From positions 1-39,970 of the forward strand of contig CAJUSI010000003.1 of NCBI GenBank assembly GCA_910589035.1: a DNA stretch of 39,970 bases, given 5' to 3'. Each line of letters starts with the position of its first letter. Position 1 is the stretch's first letter. The notes under the pieces were generated by a model that had not been told where the DNA came from, made no database searches, and was given only the letters and a program-made list of their open reading frames with translations. A program made the position numbers and the translations under genes. This document shows, in pieces, positions 24,533 through 32,945 of this stretch. Origin of the DNA: an uncultured Acetatifactor sp. (GTDB lineage: Bacteria > Bacillota > Clostridia > Lachnospirales > Lachnospiraceae).

Positions 24533-26869
24533 ATGAAAGACAATCTTAAGGTTGAACTGCTTGCGCCGGCAGGAAGCCGGGAAAGCTTCTACGGGGCGGT
24601 CCATGCCGGTGCGGATGCCGTCTATCTGGCGGGGGACAGATTCGGCGCCAGAGCCTATGCGGAGAATTTTACCGGGGAAAGCCTTCTGGAATGCATTCGA
24701 TATGCGCATCTTCTTGGCAGAAAGATATACCTTACCGTAAATACTCTTTTAAAGGATTCCGAGCTTGAGGAGCTGTATGATTACCTGCTTCCTTTCTATG
24801 AGGAGGGGCTTGATGCGGTGATCGTCCAGGACCTGGGAGTATTCCGGTTCATCAGGGAGCATTTTCCGGATCTGCGCATTCATGTGAGCACCCAGATGAC
24901 CGTCTGCAGCGGTTACGGCGCTTCCCTTCTGAAGGCCATGGGCGCGGAGAGGATTATCCCGGCCAGGGAGCTTGGCCTGCAGGAGCTGATCTCCATGAAG
25001 CGCCATGCAGATATTGAGATAGAAACCTTTGTCCACGGAGCCATGTGCTATTGCTACTCGGGGCAATGCCTGTTCAGCAGCATTGCCGGAGGGCGCAGCG
25101 GCAACAGGGGAAGGTGCGCCCAGCCCTGCCGCCTTCCCTATTCCGTGGGCACCGGGGCAGGAAAGAGCAGGGACTGCTATCCCCTGAGCCTGAAGGATAT
25201 GTGCACGGTCGAGAGGCTTCCCATGCTGATAGAAGCGGGGATCGATTCCTTTAAGATAGAGGGGCGCATGAAGAAGCCGGAGTATGCCGCGGGCGTAACG
25301 GCCATCTACCGGCGTTATATTGACAGGTATTATGAGCTCCGGGAGAAAAAGGGTGCCCGGGAAGCGGCGGAGAGCTACCGGGTGGAAAAGGAAGATCTGG
25401 AGCTTTTGAGCGCTCTCTATGTCAGAAGCGGCCTGCAGGACGGCTATTATTTCAGGCGGAACGGCCGTTCCATGATCACGCTGGACAGTCCGGCTTACAG
25501 GGGAAGCGATGAAGACCTCCTGACCCGGATCCGGGAAGAACATATTCTGTCCCCCTTAAAGCTTCCGGTTTCCCTGAAGGCTCTCTTCCTACCGGGACAG
25601 CCTGCGGAGCTTACCGTCGGCTGCGGAGGCATTGCTGTGTCCGTAAAGGGAGCGGCGGTGGAGTATGCCAGAAAGCAGCCCGTCACGGAGGAAAATATCA
25701 GGAAGCAGCTTGGGAAGCTGGGGGATACTTCCTTCCGTGCGGAGCAGATTGAGATCCGGACAGGAGCGGACTGCTTTTATCCTTTGAAGCAGATCAATGA
25801 GCTGCGAAGGGAGGCGGCAGCCCTTTTGGAGCAGCGGCTTCTGCTGGCGGAAGGATACGGGGAAGAGAGAATCTCCGTGAAGCCGGATGTGTCCTCCCGT
25901 CCTCCGGAAGGGAAAGCGCCTTCCGGCATTCCCGGGGGATATGCTTTCCTGATCAGCACCCTGGAACAGTTCGGAGCGCTTGCCCGCTGGATCTGCGCAG
26001 AAGAACCGGACGCCCCGGTGCGGATCTATGTAGACGCGGATCTGATCTGCGGAAACTGGGCGGATGTTGCGGAGATATGCGGCCGTATACCGGACAGATG
26101 CGTCCTTTATGCGGCATTGCCCTATATCCTGAGGCAGGAAGAGATCGATTTGCTGGAGGCGCTTTACGCGAAAGTATCCTCCGGAAGGCTTTTCCGTGGA
26201 TTTCTGGTCCGCTCCGTGGACGGACTGGGATTTTTGCAGGAAAAGGGCGGGAAGCTGCCCTGCAGGACGGATGCGGGAGTCTATGTGTGGAACCGGTATG
26301 CCGGGCGCCAGACGGCAGAACTGGCGGAGGGCTTCTGCCTGCCCTATGAGCTGAGGGCATCCGAGCAGCGTGTTCTTTTGGGGGGATTTTCCTGCGAGAA
26401 GATTGTATACGGCAGGATCCCCATGATGGTTACGGCAAACTGTGTGCTCCGCACCATGGGGCAGTGCAGAAAGGGGGCACGGAAGCCCTCCGGCCCGGAG
26501 GCAGATTTAAGCTCCGGCACAGGAAAAGATACGGCGACGGCGGCCGGAGGCTACACCACAGGAAAGAATACGGCGACGGCGGCCGGAAGCTCCGGCGCAT
26601 GGAAGGACATGGCGGTGCTGACAGACCGTCAGCACCGGAAATTTCCCGTGTGCGTCAACTGCGCCCATTGTGTCAATATCATATACAATTCAGTCCCCCT
26701 TTCCCTGTATCACGAGCTGTCCAAATGGCGGGGGAGGGCGGATCTGCGGCTGGATTTCACGATAGAATCCGCCGGAGAGGTAAAGGAGATTCTGGACGCC
26801 TTTTTAAAGGGAGCGCCTTTTCACCGGAAGGAATATACCACCGGGCATGAAAGGCGGGGAGTGGAGTGA
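24533..26869 (+). CDS. U32 family peptidase/RlhA-like protein with DUF3656 domain
   Basis: Family U32 proteins are called collagenase-like peptidases, but members with this layout (E. coli RlhA/YdcP) hydroxylate 23S rRNA, and others bind iron-sulfur clusters; the substrate here is not proven. 778 residues from ATG 24533 (MKDNLKVELLAPAGSRESF). U32 barrel residues about 1-300: APAGSRESFYGAVHAGADAVYL, HVSTQMTVCSGYG, ETFVHGAMCYCYSGQC, GRCAQPCRLPY and SFKIEGRMKKPEYA, including the conserved Cys and Glu. A middle domain (about 310-430, DUF3656-like) and a second part follow. Near residues 643-700 is a low-complexity linker with a 39-base tandem duplication (TGKDTATAAG/TGKNTATAAG), just before a conserved FPVCVNCAHCVNII end. 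It sits between zapA and SEDS/PBP genes. Confidence 0.85.
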   Translation: MKDNLKVELLAPAGSRESFYGAVHAGADAVYLAGDRFGARAYAENFTGESLLECIRYAHLLGRKIYLTVNTLLKDSELEELYDYLLPFYEEGLDAVIVQDLGVFRFIREHFPDLRIHVSTQMTVCSGYGASLLKAMGAERIIPARELGLQELISMKRHADIEIETFVHGAMCYCYSGQCLFSSIAGGRSGNRGRCAQPCRLPYSVGTGAGKSRDCYPLSLKDMCTVERLPMLIEAGIDSFKIEGRMKKPEYAAGVTAIYRRYIDRYYELREKKGAREAAESYRVEKEDLELLSALYVRSGLQDGYYFRRNGRSMITLDSPAYRGSDEDLLTRIREEHILSPLKLPVSLKALFLPGQPAELTVGCGGIAVSVKGAAVEYARKQPVTEENIRKQLGKLGDTSFRAEQIEIRTGADCFYPLKQINELRREAAALLEQRLLLAEGYGEERISVKPDVSSRPPEGKAPSGIPGGYAFLISTLEQFGALARWICAEEPDAPVRIYVDADLICGNWADVAEICGRIPDRCVLYAALPYILRQEEIDLLEALYAKVSSGRLFRGFLVRSVDGLGFLQEKGGKLPCRTDAGVYVWNRYAGRQTAELAEGFCLPYELRASEQRVLLGGFSCEKIVYGRIPMMVTANCVLRTMGQCRKGARKPSGPEADLSSGTGKDTATAAGGYTTGKNTATAAGSSGAWKDMAVLTDRQHRKFPVCVNCAHCVNIIYNSVPLSLYHELSKWRGRADLRLDFTIESAGEVKEILDAFLKGAPFHRKEYTTGHERRGVE
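26519..26596 (+). repeat. 39-bp in-frame tandem duplication in the U32 gene
   Basis: The block beginning ACAGGAAAAGATACGGCGAC (26519) is repeated from 26558 with near identity over about 30 bases, giving two protein copies of TGK(D/N)TATAAG. Period is 39 bases, so the frame is kept. Confidence 0.85.
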
Positions 26870-27006
26870 GCCTTACTACAAAACAGCTTCCAAACCCTGG
26901 AAAGATGCCCGATTTCAGATAAGGCCGGAAAGCCGGATTACGGAAGAACCGGTGAGAAGGAAAGACAGCAGGGAAAAGACAGATTAATCAAGCTAGAGGA
27001 AGAACA

Positions 27007-28398
27007 ATGCAGGGATATTTCACGGAACTATCAAAATATGTAATAGCAGTGCTGGCAATGGTTTATACTCTGTGCTGCTATACCGTTCTGACCGGAAAAC
27101 TGAAAAAAAACGGGAGCGCCTATGTACTTCAGAATATCATGATATTCTTCGTTCAGCTCCTCATGTTTGCCAACCTGGTAATTGAAAGCAAGGACATGGA
27201 ATATGTATTCTTCTATATATTTGTCCAGATTTTCCTGCTGGCCATAAGCATCATGATCCCCATGATTTACGAGAAGGTGAACCGGCTGCTTCTGACCAAT
27301 ATGTGCATGCTTCTGGGAATCGGTTTGTGCATGATCTCCAGATTATCCTTCCGGAAGGCCGTAAAGCAGTATGTCATAGCTCTGGTCTCCCTGGCCCTGA
27401 CCCTCTTTATTCCCTGGGCGCTGTCCCGGATCCGTTTCCTGAAGAAACTAACCTGGGTATACGGGCTGACAGGGATAACGCTGCTGAGCGTTGTGCTCAT
27501 AACGGGGGAGGTGACCCATGGCTCCAAAATCTCCTTTACTCTGTGGGATGTGACCTTCCAGCCCTCGGAGTTTGTAAAGATTATTTTTGTATTCTTTCTG
27601 GCGGGAGCTCTCTGGGAGAAGGCGGATTTTCTCAGGGTAGCCCTCACGGCAGCGGCGGCGGGCATCCATGTAATCGTTCTGGTGGTGTCCAAGGATCTGG
27701 GAAGCGCACTGATCTTCTTCATCGGCTATGTGTTCATGGTTCTTGCCGCAACGGGAAATTATCTGTATCTTCTGGCAGGGGCGGCGGGAGGAAGCGGAGC
27801 CGCGTTGGGCGCCTACAGGCTCTTTGCCCATGTGCGCAGCCGTGTGCTGGCCTGGCGGGATCCCTGGACCTATATCGACAACCAGGGCTATGCCATTACC
27901 CAGTCCCTTTTTGCCATCGGAAGCGGCAGCTGGTTCGGTATGGGGCTGCTGCGGGGAAATCCTACGGCCATCCCCTTTGTGGATGCGGATTTCGTCTTTT
28001 CCTCAGTCTGCGAGGAGCTTGGCGTTGTGTTCGGAATCTGTGTCATCCTGATCACGCTTTCCTGTTTCCTGGAAATGCTGAATATGGCGGCACTGATCAA
28101 GGACCGTTTCTATCAGCTGATTGTGTACGGCATTGGCATAATGTATATTTTCCAGATTTTCCTGACCGTGGCAGGGGGCGTCAAGCTGATTCCCCTGACG
28201 GGCGTGACGCTGCCGTTTATCAGCTACGGAGGCAGCTCCGTGATGACTACGATGATCATGTTCTTTATCGTTCAGGGAATATATATTCGATTACAGCAGG
28301 AAGGAGGAAAGGTAAATGACAGAAGGAAATCAAAGAAAGCAGCCAGACCCGGCCCGGGGAGAAGGCAGAAGGCAGGAGAGCAGAAAAGCTCCCGATAA
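27007..28398 (+). CDS. SEDS family peptidoglycan glycosyltransferase (FtsW/RodA type)
   Basis: Polymerises peptidoglycan glycan strands from lipid II, with a class B PBP as transpeptidase partner; inner-membrane protein. 463 residues with about ten or more hydrophobic segments. SEDS signatures lie in the second half: FQPSEFVKIIFVFFLAG, the ISGQ-like RSRVLAWRDPWTYIDNQGYAITQSLFAIGSGSWFGMGL, VDADFVFSSVCEELG with the conserved acidic residue, and IPLTGVTLPFISYGGSSV. The extra N-terminal 120 residues (three or four TM) are longer than in RodA. The tail DRRKSKKAARPGPGRR is basic and cytoplasmic and its DNA also encodes the start of the PBP in another frame. ATG follows AGAGGAAGAACA. Assignment to FtsW versus RodA is not certain. 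Confidence 0.92.
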   Translation: MQGYFTELSKYVIAVLAMVYTLCCYTVLTGKLKKNGSAYVLQNIMIFFVQLLMFANLVIESKDMEYVFFYIFVQIFLLAISIMIPMIYEKVNRLLLTNMCMLLGIGLCMISRLSFRKAVKQYVIALVSLALTLFIPWALSRIRFLKKLTWVYGLTGITLLSVVLITGEVTHGSKISFTLWDVTFQPSEFVKIIFVFFLAGALWEKADFLRVALTAAAAGIHVIVLVVSKDLGSALIFFIGYVFMVLAATGNYLYLLAGAAGGSGAALGAYRLFAHVRSRVLAWRDPWTYIDNQGYAITQSLFAIGSGSWFGMGLLRGNPTAIPFVDADFVFSSVCEELGVVFGICVILITLSCFLEMLNMAALIKDRFYQLIVYGIGIMYIFQIFLTVAGGVKLIPLTGVTLPFISYGGSSVMTTMIMFFIVQGIYIRLQQEGGKVNDRRKSKKAARPGPGRRQKAGEQKSSR

Positions 28399-29833
28399 GA
28401 AAAGAGAAAGGGAGCGCTATGCGGGAAATGTAAGGGTTCTCATCGTCACGGGCAGCCTTTTCTCCCTGCTCTTTGCGGTACTCATAGGATATCTTGGATA
28501 TTTTACGGCTACCGGCGAGCAGGATATGATCAACAACAGCTACAATTCCAGGCAGGAACTTCTTCTTTCCAGAAATTACAGAGGAAATATCTATTCCCGG
28601 AACGGAGAGCTCCTTGCGGAAACGGTGCTGGACCAGGAACAGAATGAGGTCAGGGTATACCCTTACGGCAGCCTTTTCGCCCATATTGTGGGGTACTCCA
28701 CCAAAGGACGCATGGGAGTGGAAGCACTGGCCAATTATTATCTGATCAATACCAACACTTCCCTGGCCAATAAGGCGGCAAACGATGTGGCCGGCTTAAA
28801 GAATCCCGGGGACAATGTATATACCACGCTGGATGTGCAGATACAGCAGGTTGCGGATGAGCAGCTGAACATCTATAAGGGAGCCATTGTGGTGACGGAG
28901 GTTTCCACCGGCAGGATACTTGCCATGGTATCCCATCCCAACTTTGACCCAAACCGGATCCAGGAGATCTGGGACTCCCTTCTGGAGGATGAGGACAGCT
29001 CCGTGCTTTTTAACCGTGCCACCCAGGGGCTTTACCCTCCCGGCTCCACTTTCAAGGTGATAACGGCGCTTGAGTATATGAGACAGAAACCGGATACCTA
29101 TGATGAGTATTCTTTTAATTGTCCGGGATATTTTGAAGCGGACGGCAGAAGGATCAGCTGTTTTCACGGAATGAACCATGGAAGAGTTGACTTTGAGCAG
29201 TCCCTTGCCCAGTCCTGTAATTCCTCTTTTGCCAATATAGGACTTGAACTGGACCGGGAGGCATTTTCGGAGACTCTGGATGCGCTCCTGTTCAATCAGC
29301 CGCTTCCTGTTACCCTGAGCTATTCCGAGAGCAGAATCCATGTGTCCTATGAGCTCTCCGGAAGCGAAATGATGCAGACGGCCTTCGGGCAGGGAAAAAC
29401 GCAGATCACGCCCCTTCATCTCAATATGATCACCAGCGCCATCGCAAACGGCGGAGTGCTGATGAAGCCCTATGTCATAGACCATGTGGAAAACGACGGG
29501 GGAAGAGTTATTAAAAGCTTTCGTCCGGACAGCTTCGGACGCCTGATGAGTGAGGAGGAGACTGCCGTTTTAAGGCAGATGATGATCTCCGTGGTGGAGA
29601 CGGGCACTGCGAAGAAGCTTTCCGGCCTGGAGTACACCGTTGCCGGCAAAACCGGTTCCGCGGAATATAATGACGTAAAAGAAGATAATCATGCCTGGTT
29701 TACCGGCTTTGCCCCCGCGGAAAATCCGGAGGTCTGCGTGACCATTATCGTGGAAAGCTGCGGCGACGGAGGAGATTATGCCGTTCCCATTGCCAGGAGA
29801 CTGTTTGATGCATATTTCAAAGGGAAAAAATAA
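28316..29833 (+). CDS. Class B penicillin-binding protein (transpeptidase)
   Basis: Cross-links peptidoglycan together with the SEDS protein encoded just before it. 505 residues: cytoplasmic basic head (1-37), TM helix about 40-64, short dimerisation part, and a transpeptidase domain from about 150. Active-site motifs: S244-T-F-K247 (PPGSTFKVI), S300-C-N302 (AQSCNSSFANIG) and K445-T-G (AGKTGSAEY). The start at 28316 follows AAGGAGGAAAGGTAA, placing it 83 bases inside the SEDS gene, so translation is probably coupled. At 505 residues it is short for a class B PBP: it lacks a large N-terminal pedestal, similar to small clostridial FtsI/PbpA-like proteins. Role in division or elongation is not decided by sequence. 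Confidence 0.93.
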   Translation: MTEGNQRKQPDPARGEGRRQESRKAPDKKRERERYAGNVRVLIVTGSLFSLLFAVLIGYLGYFTATGEQDMINNSYNSRQELLLSRNYRGNIYSRNGELLAETVLDQEQNEVRVYPYGSLFAHIVGYSTKGRMGVEALANYYLINTNTSLANKAANDVAGLKNPGDNVYTTLDVQIQQVADEQLNIYKGAIVVTEVSTGRILAMVSHPNFDPNRIQEIWDSLLEDEDSSVLFNRATQGLYPPGSTFKVITALEYMRQKPDTYDEYSFNCPGYFEADGRRISCFHGMNHGRVDFEQSLAQSCNSSFANIGLELDREAFSETLDALLFNQPLPVTLSYSESRIHVSYELSGSEMMQTAFGQGKTQITPLHLNMITSAIANGGVLMKPYVIDHVENDGGRVIKSFRPDSFGRLMSEEETAVLRQMMISVVETGTAKKLSGLEYTVAGKTGSAEYNDVKEDNHAWFTGFAPAENPEVCVTIIVESCGDGGDYAVPIARRLFDAYFKGKK

Positions 29834-29836
29834 GTA

Positions 29837-29865
29837 TTGCACTTCCCAAAAGATTGGACTATACT
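29837..29865 (+). promoter_or_regulatory. SigA-type promoter for the Nudix gene
   Basis: TTGCAC (29837-29842), 17 bp spacer, TATACT (29860-29865), starting 4 bases after the PBP stop codon. Predicted start about 29872, leader about 38 bases. Confidence 0.75.
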
Positions 29866-29909
29866 AATTCTAGTCAGGTAGGTGGCACACCCAGTCAGGA
29901 GGAATTGCA

Positions 29910-30362
29910 ATGTTGGAAGCAACAAGCTGTGGTGGTGTGGTAATTTTTCGTGGAAAGATCCTTCTTTTGTATAAGAACTACAAGAATAAATACGAAGGCT
30001 GGGTTTTGCCTAAAGGCACGGTGGAGCAGGGGGAGGAGTTCAAGGATACTGCTCTGCGCGAGGTGCTGGAGGAATCGGGAGCGAAGGCTACCATCATAAA
30101 GTACATCGGGAAGAGTGAATATACCTTCTCCGTGCCCGAAGATACCGTGGAAAAGGAAGTGCACTGGTATCTGATGATGGCAGACAGTTATTACAGCAAA
30201 CCACAAAGGGAAGAGTTCTTTTTGGATTCGGGCTTCTATAAATATCATGAGGCCTATCATCTGCTGAAGTTCACAAATGAAAAGCAGATTTTGGAAAAAG
30301 CATACGACGAATATCTTGATCTGAAGAAAAGTAATTTATGGGGCAGCCGGAAATATTATTAG
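29910..30362 (+). CDS. Nudix hydrolase
   Basis: Hydrolyses a nucleoside diphosphate linked to another group; substrate unknown. 150 residues with a complete Nudix box G36-x5-E42-x7-R50-E51-x2-E54-E55-x-G57 (GTVEQGEEFKDTALREVLEE), flanked by the usual strand SCGGVVIFRGKILLLYKN and GWVLPKG. The C-terminal part (residues 80-150) has HWYLMM and a helical end. Similar to Ap4A-hydrolase-like or MutT-like small Nudix proteins. The start follows CAGGAGGAATTGCA, with its own promoter. It begins a likely transcript through 32.4 kb with the genes downstream. Confidence 0.93.
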   Translation: MLEATSCGGVVIFRGKILLLYKNYKNKYEGWVLPKGTVEQGEEFKDTALREVLEESGAKATIIKYIGKSEYTFSVPEDTVEKEVHWYLMMADSYYSKPQREEFFLDSGFYKYHEAYHLLKFTNEKQILEKAYDEYLDLKKSNLWGSRKYY

Positions 30363-30392
30363 GATTCGGCTGTATGAAAAGGGAATCCGCAT

Positions 30393-30716
30393 ATGGCTCT
30401 CGGAATTGCATATCACCCCAATTTGTATCTGGGTGAAAGCATCAGGAAGAAGAAACTGGATAGAATAAAGAAAAAGCTGGAAAACAGGCCTCTTTTTTCC
30501 GGCGTATTTTTGATTACGTTTTCCCGTAATCCTTCTGACCAGCTGGAAATCTATGAGGCGAAGCAATTGTGTCAGCAATATTACAATAAATATCCGCCCC
30601 ATGTAATAGGAATCGCCGGAAGCCGGGAGGAAGCACTGCAGATGATAGAGCAGATGGCAAAGGAGTGCTTCAGGGCCAGGGGAGACTGTGCGTTAAAGGA
30701 GTATTTACGATGTTAG
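30393..30716 (+). CDS. Conserved small hypothetical protein (107 aa)
   Basis: Not assigned to a family. The product is soluble, mixed alpha/beta: MALGIAYHPNLYLGESIRKK, then LIGVFLITFSRN-like strand (SGVFLITFSRNPSDQLEIY) and GIAGSREEALQMIEQMAKEC, suggesting a Rossmann-like small fold (inference). The start is 30 bases after the Nudix stop and has only a weak AAGGGAA site. Its 3' end overlaps the next gene by 7 bases, and the next gene's AAAGGAG lies inside it, which supports a translated, coupled operon. The likely role is unknown; a link to sporulation or cell-envelope genes downstream is only positional. Confidence 0.65.
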   Translation: MALGIAYHPNLYLGESIRKKKLDRIKKKLENRPLFSGVFLITFSRNPSDQLEIYEAKQLCQQYYNKYPPHVIGIAGSREEALQMIEQMAKECFRARGDCALKEYLRC

Positions 30717-31771
30717 ACATATGCCTGAAGCTCTTGGCCATACTGGGAATCCTGCTCCTGATACTGTTTGGACTGTTCCTTCTGGTTCTTCTGCTGATCC
30801 TGTTCTGTCCTGTCACCTACCGTGTCCGGGGCAGGAGAGATACGGAGAGCCTGGAACTGTCGGTTAAGATAAAATGGCTTGCGGGATTCCTGAGCGCCCG
30901 GTACCGCTATCCGGAGCCGGGAAGGATAAAGGTAAAGCTTCTATGCTTCCCACTATATGATATGAAAATTCCTCCTGATAAAGCGGCGGATGCGGGGAAA
31001 GAGAAAGCCTCCCCTGGCGAAGAAACAAATGCGGTGGGAAAGAATTCTGCTCAAAAGCTCCTGCAGACGGAAACAGCGGAAGAAGCGGAAGACAGTAAGG
31101 AGAGAACTGCGGATCACTCCAGGAATGAGTCAGAACCGAACACAGAGGATAAAGCTGCCGGCGGCACCGGGGCGGTCCGGGAGACTACGGAAGAGGGCAG
31201 AGCCGGCACAGAAGAGGCTTCCGATACGGAGGGCATTGCCGGTCAGGAGGAAGCTGCCGGCACAGAGGAGGCCGCCGGGGATTCCGGGACAGAAAGCAAT
31301 TCCGGGAAGGCCGGGAAATTTTTTGAAAAAATTAAGAAAATCAAGTACACAATTCAGGGTATCTATGATAAAATTAAAAGGATTTGGGAGAATATATCCT
31401 ATTATACGGCGCTTTTGCGGGATGAGGATACGAAAGAGCTCTTTGCCCACGTCATGCATGTGTCCGGCAAAGCACTCAAAAGCATTCGTCCCCGGCGTAT
31501 AAAAGCGGATATTGTGTTCGGAACCGGCGCGCCCGATACTACGGGCTATCTCTACGGGGTGTACTGTATGCTGACCGCTTCCATGAGGAAAAGGGAATTC
31601 CTGGTGACACCGGATTTCGAGCGCAGGATTTTCCAGGGGGAATTTGACCTGGCGGGGCATGTATGTATGGGAATCCTGCTCCTGAACGGTCTGCGGCTGC
31701 TTATGGATAAAAAACTGCATATTTTTATCGGTAAAATAAAGAAAAATAAAAGGAAAGAAATAACAAAGTAA
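30710..31771 (+). CDS. DUF2953 membrane protein (YtfI-like)
   Basis: 353 residues from ATG 30710, preceded by AAAGGAG at 8-base spacing; a longer in-frame reading from 30665 lacks a good site. Residues 5-33 are one strongly hydrophobic membrane helix (LLAILGILLLILFGLFLLVL), followed by a beta-like segment with YRVRGRRDTESLELSVKIKWL. Residues about 95-205 are acidic and low complexity (Glu, Ala, Gly, Thr), probably a disordered linker. The C-terminal DUF2953 part (about 210-353) contains the typical RRIKADIVFGTGAPDTTGYL and GLRLLMDKKLHIF. In Bacillus the equivalent ytfI lies next to ytfJ; the same order here supports the call. Confidence 0.82.
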   Translation: MLDICLKLLAILGILLLILFGLFLLVLLLILFCPVTYRVRGRRDTESLELSVKIKWLAGFLSARYRYPEPGRIKVKLLCFPLYDMKIPPDKAADAGKEKASPGEETNAVGKNSAQKLLQTETAEEAEDSKERTADHSRNESEPNTEDKAAGGTGAVRETTEEGRAGTEEASDTEGIAGQEEAAGTEEAAGDSGTESNSGKAGKFFEKIKKIKYTIQGIYDKIKRIWENISYYTALLRDEDTKELFAHVMHVSGKALKSIRPRRIKADIVFGTGAPDTTGYLYGVYCMLTASMRKREFLVTPDFERRIFQGEFDLAGHVCMGILLLNGLRLLMDKKLHIFIGKIKKNKRKEITK

Positions 31772-31804
31772 CCTGTCCCAGAGGGGTTCGGAATGGAGGA
31801 GTAA

Positions 31805-32239
31805 ATGGCAGAGAAAGAAAATCAAATTCAGGGAGTTGTGGAATCATTGCTGAGAGGAATGGACACCGTACTGTCTACCAAGACAGTGGTGGGAGAGGCG
31901 ACTAAAATCGGAGACACTATCATACTGCCCCTTGTGGATGTCAGTTTCGGTGTGGGGGCCGGAGCAGGCAGCAACGGTCAGAAGAATTCGGCCTCCGGAG
32001 CCGGCGGCATGGGCGGGAAGATGACTCCCAGCGCTGTTCTTGTGGTAAAAAACGATGCCGTCAAGCTGGTCAATATCAAGAATCAGGACGCGGTGACCAA
32101 GGTGCTGGATATGGTTCCTGATATTATCGAGAAATTTACCAAACCCAAAAAGAAAGAGGAAAAGGACGGATTATCCGACGCAGAAGCGGTAGATATCGCA
32201 TTCCCTGAGGCGGAGGGACCGGAAGAGGAGATGGAATAG
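31805..32239 (+). CDS. ytfJ: GerW family sporulation protein YtfJ
   Basis: 144 residues. Homologous to Bacillus YtfJ/GerW, found in spores and needed for germination with L-alanine in B. subtilis. Visible features: VVESLLRGMDTVLSTKTVVGE, the beta-rich block TIILPLVDVSFGVGAGAGSNG with a glycine-rich loop, SAVLVVKNDAVKLVNIKNQ, and a variable acidic tail (AFPEAEGPEEEME). ATG follows GAATGGAGGAGTAA. Gene order DUF2953-ytfJ is conserved in spore-formers, which points to a sporulating or formerly sporulating organism. No sigma-specific promoter was identified. Confidence 0.9.
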   Translation: MAEKENQIQGVVESLLRGMDTVLSTKTVVGEATKIGDTIILPLVDVSFGVGAGAGSNGQKNSASGAGGMGGKMTPSAVLVVKNDAVKLVNIKNQDAVTKVLDMVPDIIEKFTKPKKKEEKDGLSDAEAVDIAFPEAEGPEEEME

Positions 32240-32303
32240 CATTTTTATCCGGAAAACGCATATAATAGAGTGATAGAAAAGCCTGGGATCATGCGTAAGC
32301 CTT

Positions 32304-32444
32304 ATGAAGAAACTCATTGGACTCATTGCCTTTTTCATAGCAATCGGGATGCTGATCATGCTGATCACCCGCAATCAGCTGATCGGCCTGATTCTTATCG
32401 CTCTGCTATTATTTGTGGGATATAATTGCTTTTGCAGCGATTAA
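32304..32444 (+). CDS. Small two-helix membrane protein (46 aa)
   Basis: Short gene directly after ytfJ. Translation gives 46 residues: two hydrophobic segments, LIGLIAFFIAIGMLIMLI (residues 4-21) and LIGLILIALLLFVGYNCF (26-43), joined by TRNQ and ending CFCSD. The Shine-Dalgarno is weak (the nearest purine-rich match is GGGATCATGCG), and the start is the first in-frame ATG. It looks like a hairpin membrane microprotein. A strong terminator follows at once, which supports its belonging to the ytfJ transcript. Function unknown. Confidence 0.6.
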   Translation: MKKLIGLIAFFIAIGMLIMLITRNQLIGLILIALLLFVGYNCFCSD

Positions 32445-32464
32445 ATTGACAGATAGAACGCATA

Positions 32465-32520
32465 AAAAACCCTGCCGAGAATCGATTGTTGACAGAACAC
32501 CGATTTCGACAGGGGTTTTT
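32465..32520. terminator. Bidirectional terminator between the ytfJ transcript and rpmB
   Basis: AAAAACCCTG at 32465 pairs with CAGGGGTTTTT ending at 32520, with inner pairing AATCG/CGATT and a loop of about 16 bases. A-run and T-run flank the stem, so it can terminate transcripts from both sides, including minus-strand rpmB. Confidence 0.9.
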
Positions 32521-32526
32521 ATCAGG

Positions 32527-32712
32527 TTATGCTCTTTCCACTTTACCGGATCTTAAGCAGCTGGTACAAACATGCATTCTCTTAGTCGCGCCGTTAACCT
32601 TACACTTTACTCTCTTGACATTCGCTTTCCACATTGTGTTGGTCTTTCTATTAGAATGGCTGACATTATGACCGAAAAGAACGCCTTTGCCACAAACATC
32701 ACACTTAGCCAT
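32527..32712 (-). CDS. rpmB: 50S ribosomal protein L28
   Basis: 61 residues, structural protein of the large ribosomal subunit. MAKCDVCGKGVLFGHNVSHS and NVKRVKCKVNGATKRMHVCT are diagnostic of L28. Two CxxC pairs (C4/C7 and the CTSC near residue 49) make this the zinc-binding (C+) form. The ATG at 32712 follows CAAGGAGGTGTCAAA on the minus strand. It has its own promoter (32772-32800) and a 60-base leader with a GCGT-N6-ACGC stem. It is divergent from the asp23-like/fakA/recG block, a conserved Firmicutes arrangement. Confidence 0.97.
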   Translation of the reverse strand: MAKCDVCGKGVLFGHNVSHSNRKTNTMWKANVKRVKCKVNGATKRMHVCTSCLRSGKVERA

Positions 32713-32771
32713 TTTGACACCTCCTTGACACAGCGTAATCTCACGCTCGTTTTTTGTTCACAACTTTTTTT

Positions 32772-32800
32772 ATATTACCAGAAATTTACGGAAAAAGCAA
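32772..32800 (-). promoter_or_regulatory. Promoter of rpmB
   Basis: Minus strand TTGCTT (32800-32795), 17 bp spacer, TAATAT (32777-32772), in an AT-rich stretch. On the plus strand, TGTTAAAAT (about 32856) is a possible extended -10 for the asp23-like gene, weakly supported. Confidence 0.65.
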
Positions 32801-32945
32801 GTAAAAAAAATCTTTTTTTAATTTTATATTTATTATTCCCTTTTTTAGGGAAAACTGTTAAAATAAGAGGTATATGTCAGCATATCGCATGATAATCAAT
32901 ATATTTACATGCAAAAATTATATTAATGTGAAAGGAAGGGTTGAA

